DNA from: Oceanicola sp. 22II-s10i
GTDB taxonomy: Bacteria > Pseudomonadota > Alphaproteobacteria > Rhodobacterales > Rhodobacteraceae
Length of the DNA: 44,783 nt
NCBI RefSeq assembly: GCF_002210105.1
Contig: NZ_AQQU01000019.1
Location: 1-44,783 of the forward strand
Direction of reading: 5' to 3'
The translations under genes and the position numbers were made by a program. Of this stretch, positions 16,921-24,466 are shown one piece after another. The notes beneath the pieces were generated by a model. It was not told where the DNA came from, ran no database searches, and saw nothing but the letters and a program-made list of their open reading frames with translations. Numbering within the stretch: the stretch's first letter is position 1; each line of letters starts with the position of its first letter.

Positions 16921-17625
16921 TCATTCGTCAATGACCAATCTTAGGCGGTCTTTGAGGCGCGTATCTTGTAGCGAAAGGTCAAAACGACGCGGAATAGACA
17001 GAGCGCGCAACGCGCCGGGCGGTTTGCCGGCGAAGATCCGGCAAGCGGCGGACAAGTGAGATTGATCGTAATATCCGGCGTCCAGCGCCAGATCGCTCAG
17101 CGGCAGGGTCTTTGACGCAAGCTGCCCGAGAGCCCGGCGAAAGCGTCGCAAGGTCGCAAGCCGCCGCCGCGACACGCCGGTTTCCGCCCGCACCTTTCGA
17201 CGTTTGGTCCGGTCGCTGTAAGCTCCGGGTGGTGCGGCAAAGCGCAGGTCTCTCGCAAGGCCGTCAAGCACCGCGATGAGCGCAGGCAGGTCATCGTCCC
17301 CGGTCTGAACCCGGGCCAGTTCTGAGGCCAGCATGTCCAGCCCTTTGGAGTCGGGAAATCGCTGCGGTCGTGACGACAGTCGCAGCCCGGCCACGACACC
17401 CTGGAATGGCCTTGGGCGGGGCGAAAAATAGGGGCGCGGTTCTGCCAGCGATACGCGCCCGCCGCCGCTGTCGTCGCGCGTTACCGAAAGGGTAAAGAGG
17501 TCGGTTGCGAACCGCCCGCGTCCACCACCGCTCAGCACACCGGTATCGCGGAACACGAACAAATGGTCGATCTGTTTGGCCGCTTCCTCAGGCGGCGCCA
17601 GTTCGAGATAAAGCGGCGCCGCCAT
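16921..17625 (-). CDS. AraC-family transcriptional regulator
   Basis: A 234-residue protein. The C-terminal double helix-turn-helix of AraC regulators is visible: LSDLALDAGYYDQSHLSAAC, then FAGKPPGALR. The N-terminal part (PLYLELAPPEEAAKQIDHLF) matches the small sensor domain of AraC proteins near such loci. The start at 17625 follows the upstream stop by 4 nt; the longer ORF would overlap the NmrA-like gene by 44 nt. Its position between an NmrA-like protein and a thioesterase suggests local control, but no binding site was identified. Confidence 0.85.
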   Translation of the reverse strand: MAAPLYLELAPPEEAAKQIDHLFVFRDTGVLSGGGRGRFATDLFTLSVTRDDSGGGRVSLAEPRPYFSPRPRPFQGVVAGLRLSSRPQRFPDSKGLDMLASELARVQTGDDDLPALIAVLDGLARDLRFAAPPGAYSDRTKRRKVRAETGVSRRRLATLRRFRRALGQLASKTLPLSDLALDAGYYDQSHLSAACRIFAGKPPGALRALSIPRRFDLSLQDTRLKDRLRLVIDE

Positions 17626-17629
17626 CAGG

Positions 17630-18484
17630 TTACTTGACGAAAGCATCCCGGTTCTCGGGGACGAAATCGGCAAATCGGCGCGCCGGGCGTCCCATCACAT
17701 CGCTGACCGTGGTCTCGATGCCGGCAAGGTAGCCCTTGGGCGCGATGGAAGCCAATTCGACCATGGCTCTGGCGACCTCGTCCTGCATTCCGCCAGCCAC
17801 CATGCCCGCCTTGGCATTTTCGGCCGACAGGGGTGCGCAGGTGACAGTGCGCCCGGTCACCCTGGACAGGAGGGCGGCGATATCTTCTCCGGTAAGAGCT
17901 TCGGGCCCGGTCAGACCAAGAGCCTTGCCTTCGTAACCCGGAGCGGTCAGCGCCTCGGCGGCGACATCCGCGATGTCGCGGGCGTCGATCCAGGCCACGG
18001 GGCCGCCCAGATCGTCATAGTACACGGCGTCCTTTGCAATGTTACCGGCCTGCCATAGCAGGTTCTGCATGAAATAGGTCGGCTGGACAAAGGTCCAGTC
18101 AAGGCCGCTTTGCTTCAGCAGCTCCTGGGTTTCGGAATGCCACTTTCCAAAGGTCAGCCCCGCCTTGGGCGACGCGCCAAGCCCCGTGGCCACAACGATA
18201 TGGCGCACGCCCGCGGCCTTGGCCGCCTCGATCACGTTCGCCTTCCACTGGCGCATGTTCAGATGGGCAGGCGTGACCAGGTATATCTTTTCTGCCCCGT
18301 CACAGGCCCGCGCCAGCGCGGCAGGGTCCGTGAAATCCGCGACGACCGCCTCGCATCCTTTGGCCTTTAGCGCGTCTAACTTTGAGAGGTCGCTGGTGAC
18401 AGCGCGCACGGTCGCGCCTTTTGCCAGAAGCGTGTCGACGAGGGGCGCACCAGTCGTGCCCGTGGCTCCGAAAACAGTGATCAT
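17630..18484 (-). CDS. NmrA-like NAD(P)-binding protein
   Basis: A 284-residue atypical short-chain dehydrogenase with the Rossmann motif GATGTTGAPLV at residues 6-16. It lacks a YxxxK active site. Segments such as HIVVATGLGASP, FMQNLLWQ and WIDARDIADVAAEAL are typical of the NmrA/QorB (NAD(P)H-binding) group. These act as redox sensors or quinone reductases. It overlaps the upstream synthetase by 4 nt (ATGA) and is followed 4 nt later by the AraC gene. Substrate unknown. Confidence 0.86.
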   Translation of the reverse strand: MITVFGATGTTGAPLVDTLLAKGATVRAVTSDLSKLDALKAKGCEAVVADFTDPAALARACDGAEKIYLVTPAHLNMRQWKANVIEAAKAAGVRHIVVATGLGASPKAGLTFGKWHSETQELLKQSGLDWTFVQPTYFMQNLLWQAGNIAKDAVYYDDLGGPVAWIDARDIADVAAEALTAPGYEGKALGLTGPEALTGEDIAALLSRVTGRTVTCAPLSAENAKAGMVAGGMQDEVARAMVELASIAPKGYLAGIETTVSDVMGRPARRFADFVPENRDAFVK

Positions 18485-20418
18485 GACTTTTCCTTTTGCA
18501 GGTCTGCGATGGGCTGAATGGTTTCCGGGTTGCTGATCGACGACAGATCGCCTGGATCTTCACCGAGAAAGGCGGCGCGCACGACACGGCGCATGGTTTT
18601 CATGCTGCGGGTCTTGGGCAGCGCTTCGACAAAGTGGATCTCGCGCGGGCGGAAGGGTTTCGAGACGATCTCCCCGACACGATCCTTGAGCCGGTTCACG
18701 AGCTCCGCGTCCGGCGACACATTTGGTGCCGCCACGCAGACGCAGACGACAGCCACGCCCTTGATGTCATCAGGTGCCGCGATGGCCGCGGTGTCCACCA
18801 CCTCTCCGGTTTCGGTCAGGGCCGCCTCGATCTCGGGCGGGCCGATGCGTTTGCCGGCGATGTTCAGCGTGTCGTCCGACCGGCCCAGGATATACCATGT
18901 CCCGTCCGGATCGCAGCGCACCCAGTCGCCGTGCCGCCAGAGGCCGGGGAAGGTGGACCAGTAGGTGTCAAGGTAGCGATCGCGGTCCCCCCTGATGGCC
19001 GGGGTCAGACCCAGAGGCGGCTGGGTCACGACCAGTTCGCCGACCTCGCCCGGTGCGGCTTCGCTGCCGTCCTGGCGCAGAACCTTGGCCCCGACACCCA
19101 GGGCCTGGGCCGAAAATCCGCCGGGCTTGAGCTCGTGCAGCACGGTCGAGGTCAGGATCGCGCCAAAAAGCTCGGTCCCGCCCGAGATGTTCAGCGGCAC
19201 GGCGCGGCGGCGACAGATATGATCGAGCTGCCAGAGCCAGGCATCCTCGGTCCAGGGCTCGCCGGTCGAGGCGAGGATGCGCAGGGACGACAAGTCGTAG
19301 CCCGACAAAGATTCAGTATCCTGCGTCATGAACTGCCGTACCAGGGTCGGGGCCACGCCGAGATGCGTGACCTCCATCTCGGACGCAAGACGCAGCAGCC
19401 TGAAGGGATCGCCGGGCATTGATGGTGCGCCCTCGGCCAGCACCAGAGTCGAACCGGACAAGAGCACCGATAAAAGGGTGAGCGGTCCCATGACCCACCC
19501 CATGTCGGTCATCCAGAGGTGCCGGTCATCCCGTTTCATGTCGAGGCAAAGCAGGAAATCGGCCGTGGCCTTGGCCTGCACGCCCAAATGGGTATGCACG
19601 ACACCCTTGGGCCGCCCGGTGGTGCCCGATGTGTAGGCGATGAGAAAGGTGTCATCGGCACTGACGGGAACGGCGGCAAACTCCGGACTGGCGCGGCCCA
19701 CTGTTTCGGTCCAGTCCAGATCGCGGGCCGGATCGGCCACCGCATCGCCGAACCGTCGCAGGCTGATCACGGTATGAACCGATGGTACGTCGGTCAAAGC
19801 CTGGGCAAGGGTCGCTTCCATCCAGACCGGCTTGCCTCGCCGGGGTGTGGCATCCGCCGTCAACACCGCCACGGCATCCGCGTCGTTCAGGCGCGATACG
19901 ATGGCATGGGGCGCAAAACCGGAAAACAGCGGCACCGCAACCGCGCCCAGCCGGGCAATACCCAGAAGCGCGGCCTCGATTTCGGGGATCATCGGCATAT
20001 AGATGCCCACCGCCTGACCGGGCCTTACACCGCGCGTGGCAAGGGCCGAGGCGACGCGGGAGGCTTCGGCGGTAAGGTCGGAATAGGTCCAGCGGCGGCG
20101 GCTTCCGTCTTCGCCGACCCAGTCGATTGCGACCTTGTCGCCCAAGCCATCGGCAATTCGGGCGTCAAGACAGGTTTCCGTCAGATTCAAAGTACTCCCG
20201 ACGGCCCACCGGATCGATTCGGGCCCTTCGGAGATATCTCGCAACCGGCTGTAGGGCCGCGCGAACCGTATCCCGGCATGGTCAATGATCTGGCCCCAGA
20301 ACCAGTCTGGGTCTTCATTCGAACGGCGGACGAGTTCCTCGTAACTGTCAATGCCGCGGCCCTTCAGAAATGAGGTCAGCGTGCTTGTCCGCTGGATGTC
20401 AGAGCCTGGCTGAAACAT
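18481..20418 (-). CDS. Acetyl/acetoacetyl-CoA synthetase-like AMP-forming ligase
   Basis: A 645-residue ligase of Acs-family length. It has the N-terminal cap WFWGQIIDHAGI, IAYTSGTTGRPKGVVH (A3), ISGGTELFG (A5), RHGDWVRCD and GRSDDTLNIAGKRIGP (A7-A8). The A10 segment is KTRSMKTMRR, where the family has RSGKIMRR; the catalytic Lys is kept but the preceding Gly is Met. AAAGG lies about 7 nt before the chosen ATG at 20418. It may activate acetate, acetoacetate from the HMG-type lyase, or the pathway acid. It is the second gene of the minus unit after the BadH-like SDR, with a hairpin between. Confidence 0.88.
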   Translation of the reverse strand: MFQPGSDIQRTSTLTSFLKGRGIDSYEELVRRSNEDPDWFWGQIIDHAGIRFARPYSRLRDISEGPESIRWAVGSTLNLTETCLDARIADGLGDKVAIDWVGEDGSRRRWTYSDLTAEASRVASALATRGVRPGQAVGIYMPMIPEIEAALLGIARLGAVAVPLFSGFAPHAIVSRLNDADAVAVLTADATPRRGKPVWMEATLAQALTDVPSVHTVISLRRFGDAVADPARDLDWTETVGRASPEFAAVPVSADDTFLIAYTSGTTGRPKGVVHTHLGVQAKATADFLLCLDMKRDDRHLWMTDMGWVMGPLTLLSVLLSGSTLVLAEGAPSMPGDPFRLLRLASEMEVTHLGVAPTLVRQFMTQDTESLSGYDLSSLRILASTGEPWTEDAWLWQLDHICRRRAVPLNISGGTELFGAILTSTVLHELKPGGFSAQALGVGAKVLRQDGSEAAPGEVGELVVTQPPLGLTPAIRGDRDRYLDTYWSTFPGLWRHGDWVRCDPDGTWYILGRSDDTLNIAGKRIGPPEIEAALTETGEVVDTAAIAAPDDIKGVAVVCVCVAAPNVSPDAELVNRLKDRVGEIVSKPFRPREIHFVEALPKTRSMKTMRRVVRAAFLGEDPGDLSSISNPETIQPIADLQKEKS

Positions 20419-20493
20419 TCGCAACCTTTCTAGAATGAAAAAGGGCCGCACATAAGGCGCGGCCAGTCGGGGAGGTAACTCTTGGCACGGTAT

Positions 20494-20525
20494 GGCAGCA
20501 GCGCCTTGAGTCCGGCGCTGCTGCC
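20494..20525 (-). terminator. Strong hairpin after the BadH-like SDR
   Basis: GGCAGCAGCGCC and GGCGCTGCTGCC form a perfect 12-bp stem around an 8-nt loop, 7 nt beyond the SDR stop. There is no U-tract on the minus strand, so it may be an attenuator or mRNA-stabilising element, allowing partial read-through into the synthetase gene. A promoter for that gene was not identified. Confidence 0.6.
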
Positions 20526-20531
20526 AGCGTT

Positions 20532-21293
20532 TTAACCGTGCATGGACAGGCCGCCCGAAACCGAAATCACCTGGCCGGTAATGAACCCTGCGTCGTCCGA
20601 CGACAGGAAGCAGATGATGCCAGGGTAATCCGTCGGCTGCGCAAGACGCTTCATCGGAATCGCCCGCTTGAGACCTTCGGCGATCTTTTGACCGGCCTCG
20701 CCCTCGGCAACCTGAGCGAACAGCGGCGTATCGGTCGGGCCGGGGGCGACCGCATTCAATTGAATACCTTTACGCGCCAGTTCGCGCGCTACGGTTTTGG
20801 TGAACGAGATGATGCCACCCTTGCAGGCCGAATACACGGCTTCGCCGGATGATCCGACGCGTCCGGCGTCGGACGCGATGTTGACCACACGGCCGCCGCC
20901 GTTCTTGACCATGCCCGGAAGCACCGCGTGATGCATATTCAGCGGACCGTAAAGATTTATGTCGATGACCTTTTTCCAAAGGTCGGGATCGGTGTCGAGG
21001 AACGGTTTGATCACGTCCCAGCCGGCATTGTTCACCAGCACATCGACCGGACCCCCGGCCTCGAACTCGGCTACAGCCTTGTCGACCTGGGCACGGTCGG
21101 TGATGTCCACCTTGAAGGCCTGCGCCTTGCCGCCGGCCTCGGTGATCAGGCGAACCGTTTCCTTCGCCCCGTCTTCGCTCATGTCAAAGATCGCAATCTC
21201 GGCACCTTCTTCGCCGAACCGTTCGCACACCGCGCGCCCGATGCCGCTGCCGCCGCCGGTCACGATCACGCGTTTTCCACTCAACCCTCGCAT
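20532..21293 (-). CDS. SDR, 2-hydroxycyclohexanecarboxyl-CoA dehydrogenase (BadH)-like
   Basis: A 253-residue classical SDR. It has TGGGSGIGR (residues 12-20), NNAGWDVIKPF, the catalytic Ser and Tyr-x3-Lys in NIASDAGRVGSSGEAVYSACK, and the C-terminus GFITGQVISVSGGLSMHG. NAGWD, MHHAVLPGMV and GRVGSSGEAVY are recalled features of Rhodopseudomonas BadH, an NAD-dependent dehydrogenase for 2-hydroxycyclohexanecarboxyl-CoA. The sequence therefore suggests oxidation of an alicyclic 3-hydroxyacyl-CoA, though a linear substrate is possible. GGAGGACCTCC precedes the ATG at 21293; the longer ORF to 21470 would overlap the TetR gene. It is divergent from the fused TetR gene with the operator between. Confidence 0.9.
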   Translation of the reverse strand: MRGLSGKRVIVTGGGSGIGRAVCERFGEEGAEIAIFDMSEDGAKETVRLITEAGGKAQAFKVDITDRAQVDKAVAEFEAGGPVDVLVNNAGWDVIKPFLDTDPDLWKKVIDINLYGPLNMHHAVLPGMVKNGGGRVVNIASDAGRVGSSGEAVYSACKGGIISFTKTVARELARKGIQLNAVAPGPTDTPLFAQVAEGEAGQKIAEGLKRAIPMKRLAQPTDYPGIICFLSSDDAGFITGQVISVSGGLSMHG

Positions 21294-21350
21294 ATGGAGG
21301 TCCTCCTCTTCCGCTATCATCTTGGCAAAGAACTTGATTCGGAACGTTCC

Positions 21351-21385
21351 TTGCGTTATTCTAACATTTGTTAGATTTAATGCAA
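21351..21385. promoter_or_regulatory. Divergent promoter with TetR-type operator (site 2)
   Basis: TCTAACATTTGTTAGA at 21360-21375 has the same 7-bp arms as site 1. It separates the BadH-like gene (minus, 21293) from the TetR-TetR gene (plus). On the minus strand TTGCAT (21380-21385), 16 bp, TAGAAT (21358-21363) makes a promoter. On the plus strand TTGCGT (21351-21356) precedes TAGATT (21372-21377). The operator overlaps both. Autoregulation of the fusion protein is the likely function. Confidence 0.8.
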
Positions 21386-22785
21386 TGGACAGTCTCGTGT
21401 CCCGCAAGTATCGAAATGGAATGGTACACAAGACTGACCCACCCAGGACACTGAGCGAAGACTTGAGCAAGTCTGAGAGGACACGTGAGGGTATCCTTTC
21501 GGCGGCTGCGCGACTTTTTCGGTATGAAGGCTATCACGCAACGACTATGCGCGACATCGCGCAGGAAGCTGGCATTGAGGCCGGCAGCATTTATTATCAT
21601 TTTCAATCCAAGGACCAGATTCTGAGCGATGTTCTCGATCTTGGCGTCCGTCAACTATATCAGGCGGTCAGTGAAATCGTTCGGTCGGCACCGACAAGTT
21701 CGGAGGATTTTCGCAAGACTTTCAGACTGCTGATTGAAACACACCTTACCTACCTATTGACCGACAGCGACTTCACGTCAGCCAATATTCGGAACTATCC
21801 GATGTTGTCGGACGAAACACGCGCCCCGCATCGCGAATTGCGTGCATCATATGCAGGGGCCTGGGGCAAATTCCTGAATGACGCCAAACGCGCCGGCCAC
21901 CTTCGAAGCGACATATCCACTGCTGTGATCCGCCAGTTCATCCTAAGTGCCATGAACTGGACCGTAGAATGGTACGATGTCGACAAGTATCCGGTGCGCA
22001 TCCTCGCGGAACGAATGAGTAAGCTGATACTTGACGGAATGTGTCCACATCGCAAGGCGGGTACCGGAGGCTTGAAGCTGTGCCCCGCCACTCCCGCCAA
22101 AACCCCGGATCCCGACGGCAAGGCGGCTAAGACCCGTGCAGAAATTCTAAAGGCCGCAGCGCGCGTTCTGAGGGACAATGGCTACAAGGCGACCACGCTG
22201 AGAAAGATCGCGGAAGAAGCGGACATGAAAGCGGGAAGCGTCTATTACCATTTCAACTCCAAGGAAGCGATCGTTGACGAAGTTCTAAACGCCGGACTGA
22301 GGGACTTGCTAGCAGGTGTCGAAGCCGCCGTTCGGAAATTCGATGCCCCGTACGATCATCACGCCAGGATAGCGACTGCAATCTGGGCGCACCTGGATTT
22401 CCTCTTCAAGGCAAGCGAATTCACCTCGGCGAATATCAGAAGCTATGGAATGCTCCCCAATCATTTCAGGGAGAGGCACAGGGGTATTCGCCATGAGTAT
22501 GGAAAACTCTGGGATTGGATACTCCGTGAAGCTCAGGACGACGGTGCCATACGGTCGGATATCAAGATCGTCCCCTTGCGCCAGGTGATGTTGGGTGCCT
22601 TAAACTGGACGGTGGAATGGTTCGACCCGAACAAGGCAGGAGTGGAAGGATATCTATCACTGCCTGAATTCTCCAGCATGCTCATCAATCTGTTACTGGA
22701 AGGCATTTGTAACCGGGAAGCGGCCCCGTCCACAGGACAAGGTAACCCTGAAAGCGGTTGCCCCGGTCAGACCAAAAGGAAGTGA
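21385..22785 (+). CDS. Tandem TetR-TetR fusion transcriptional regulator
   Basis: One unbroken 466-residue frame encodes two complete TetR proteins. Unit 1 (about 30-220) has the DNA-binding helices ILSAAARLF...TTMRDIAQEAG...GSIYYHFQSKDQI. Unit 2 (about 249-445) has ILKAAARVL...TTLRKIAEEAD...GSVYYHFNSKEAI. Both ligand domains share FTSANIR at 130-136 and 346-352, and NWTVEW at 191-196 and 407-412, so they are paralogous. The linker (221-248, Pro/Lys/Gly-rich) looks flexible. The single TetR at 37284 shares YTSANVR and DWFDPD. One chain could act as a pseudo-dimer on the palindrome just upstream. No clear ribosome site precedes 21385; an in-frame ATG at 21421 is an alternative start. The gene ends tail-to-tail with, and 19 nt inside, the thioesterase gene. 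Confidence 0.92.
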   Translation: MDSLVSRKYRNGMVHKTDPPRTLSEDLSKSERTREGILSAAARLFRYEGYHATTMRDIAQEAGIEAGSIYYHFQSKDQILSDVLDLGVRQLYQAVSEIVRSAPTSSEDFRKTFRLLIETHLTYLLTDSDFTSANIRNYPMLSDETRAPHRELRASYAGAWGKFLNDAKRAGHLRSDISTAVIRQFILSAMNWTVEWYDVDKYPVRILAERMSKLILDGMCPHRKAGTGGLKLCPATPAKTPDPDGKAAKTRAEILKAAARVLRDNGYKATTLRKIAEEADMKAGSVYYHFNSKEAIVDEVLNAGLRDLLAGVEAAVRKFDAPYDHHARIATAIWAHLDFLFKASEFTSANIRSYGMLPNHFRERHRGIRHEYGKLWDWILREAQDDGAIRSDIKIVPLRQVMLGALNWTVEWFDPNKAGVEGYLSLPEFSSMLINLLLEGICNREAAPSTGQGNPESGCPGQTKRK

Positions 22786-23168
22786 TACAGCCCTTCGGCA
22801 ACCGCCTTTTCCCGATCCGTCTGCCAGCTGAGCACGCTGACGCTTGCCATCCGCTTGCCTTTGCGCGTGACGTTAGCGCGCGCAAAAAGCGGTCCCTTCA
22901 CACCGGGTCTGAGGTAATCGACGGTCAAGTTGATCGGCTTGGCCGGAACGTCGGCGAAATCGGGCTGTACCGCGATGGCGGCAGTGGCCTCCATAAAACT
23001 CGCGATTATGCCGCCATGGTAGTACTCCATGATCGGGTTACCGATATGGCGGTCATCAAAGGTCATTTCCGCCTCAGCATGGAGACTGTCTAGACTTCTG
23101 ACCTCAAAGTTGAGAAATCGGAAGAACGGCACCCGGGATACATTGGCATTGACAGTTTGCACGTCCAT
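22767..23168 (-). CDS. PaaI-type hotdog thioesterase
   Basis: A 133-residue hotdog protein with the motif YYHGGIIASFMEATAAIAV, where HGG and an acidic residue match the active-site helix of PaaI-type thioesterases. INLTVDYLRPGVKGPLFAR forms the following strands. Its ATG overlaps the stop of the preceding thioesterase (TGATG); a GTG one codon earlier is possible. It is last in the minus-strand operon and converges on the TetR-TetR gene. The two adjacent thioesterases may form a heteromer (inference). Confidence 0.86.
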   Translation of the reverse strand: MDVQTVNANVSRVPFFRFLNFEVRSLDSLHAEAEMTFDDRHIGNPIMEYYHGGIIASFMEATAAIAVQPDFADVPAKPINLTVDYLRPGVKGPLFARANVTRKGKRMASVSVLSWQTDREKAVAEGLYHFLLV

Positions 23169-23650
23169 CACGAGGTTTTTCCTTTTGTCATTGCGTCAAA
23201 CAGGCTGGTTTCGCCGCGCGTCAATGCAAACGAGGCGGTTCCCCTGGCTATTTCAGCATCCTCATGGCCCGCGAACCAGACGCTGCCGGAATTGAAGGCG
23301 ATGTGACGGGTCTTGCGAAAACAATGCGCTTGAACGATGACATCCGCGCGCGAACGGGCCGGGCGCAGGTAATCAACTCTGAGGTCAAGAGTGGCCATGG
23401 TACTGACGCCTTCGATGGCAACAAAGTTCGCCAGTCCAAAGACACTGTCCAGAAGTGCCGTCAGGATACCACCGTGGAGCAGCGATTGTTCCGCATCGAC
23501 GCAAAAGTCCGGATTGAACGGCATCCGAACCCGAACACCTTCGGTCGAGACCTCTTCGATCTCAAGCGCCATATGCGTTATCAGACCCTTGCCGCGCGCA
23601 TTCCACATCTGCGCGATTTGCTCCATCTTCTTTTGGGTGATGTCTGACAT
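23168..23650 (-). CDS. PaaI-type hotdog thioesterase
   Basis: A 160-residue hotdog protein with LLHGGILTALLDSVFGLANF (HGG and Asp of the PaaI active site) and TLDLRVDYLRPARSRADV. The DYLRP strand is shared with its downstream neighbour, so the pair probably arose by duplication. It starts 12 nt after the crotonase gene ends. The expected role is hydrolysis of acyl-CoA intermediates that accumulate in this pathway. Confidence 0.86.
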   Translation of the reverse strand: MSDITQKKMEQIAQMWNARGKGLITHMALEIEEVSTEGVRVRMPFNPDFCVDAEQSLLHGGILTALLDSVFGLANFVAIEGVSTMATLDLRVDYLRPARSRADVIVQAHCFRKTRHIAFNSGSVWFAGHEDAEIARGTASFALTRGETSLFDAMTKGKTS

Positions 23651-23662
23651 GCGATCTTTCCT

Positions 23663-24466
23663 TTAACGCCCCGTGAAATTGGGTTTTCGTTTTTCGACGA
23701 ACGCAGCAACCGCCTCGTGGTGGTCTTCGGTCTGATGCATGAGCGCCTGATAGGCCGCCGCGGAATTCAGGAAATCCGGCAGGTCCATCCGTTCGGCATT
23801 GCGCATCAGACGCTTGGCGACCCGCACCGCGCGCGGCGGTTTCGCGGCGATGCCAGCGGCCCGTTCGCGGGCCCGTTCCATCAATTTTTCATGAGGCACA
23901 AGTTCAAGCACCATACCAAGCTCCAGCGCTTCCTTGGCCTCGACCATGCGCCCTGAGAAGGTCAGATCGGCGGCCTTCTGGTGGCCCAGACGACGCAACA
24001 GGAACCAGCTGCCCGCATCGCCCGGAATGATTCCGAGATTCAGAAACACCTCGCCGAACCTTGCTTTTTCCGACGCGATGCGCATGTCGCACATCATGGT
24101 CAGGTCGCACCCCGCGCCCACCGCCGGGCCGTTGACTGCGGCGATGGTCGGAATATCCATGTTGTAGAGCGCAAGCGGCAGCCGCTGCACCCCATCAACA
24201 TAGCTCTGGGCCGCCGCCAGCGGCTCCTTGCGGAACACACTGTCGGGATCGTTCATCTCCTTGATGTCCCCGCCGGCACAAAAGGCGGGGTCGGCCCCGG
24301 TCAGAATCATCACGCTGACCTGCGGATCGGCCTGCACCTTGGCGAAGGTCTCCAGAAGGGCAGCGATCATGTCGTTCCCGGTAACCGGATTGCGACGCTC
24401 GGGGTCGTTCAGCGTTACCGTGGCGATCCTGTCGGAAATCTCCAGAAGGACGGGCTGTTTATTCAT
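23663..24466 (-). CDS. Crotonase-family protein lacking both catalytic Glu
   Basis: A 267-residue crotonase-fold protein. The oxyanion segment AFCAGGDIKEM is intact. GAGCDLTMMCD has Asp at the first catalytic Glu position, and FGEVFLNLGIIPGDAG has Phe at the second. The GIIPGDAGSWFL pattern marks a distinct crotonase subfamily, not a standard hydratase. The start at 24466 is chosen because GGAG sits 9 nt upstream; an ATG at 24475 would lose that spacing. It overlaps the SDR gene by 8 nt. The reaction may be isomerisation, C-C hydrolysis or another CoA-ester reaction. Confidence 0.87.
   Translation of the reverse strand: MNKQPVLLEISDRIATVTLNDPERRNPVTGNDMIAALLETFAKVQADPQVSVMILTGADPAFCAGGDIKEMNDPDSVFRKEPLAAAQSYVDGVQRLPLALYNMDIPTIAAVNGPAVGAGCDLTMMCDMRIASEKARFGEVFLNLGIIPGDAGSWFLLRRLGHQKAADLTFSGRMVEAKEALELGMVLELVPHEKLMERARERAAGIAAKPPRAVRVAKRLMRNAERMDLPDFLNSAAAYQALMHQTEDHHEAVAAFVEKRKPNFTGR

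Noticed and set aside
20959..21384. N-terminal extension of the fused TetR frame
   Set aside because: It runs through the divergent SDR gene and the operator; the translation is an antisense shadow.
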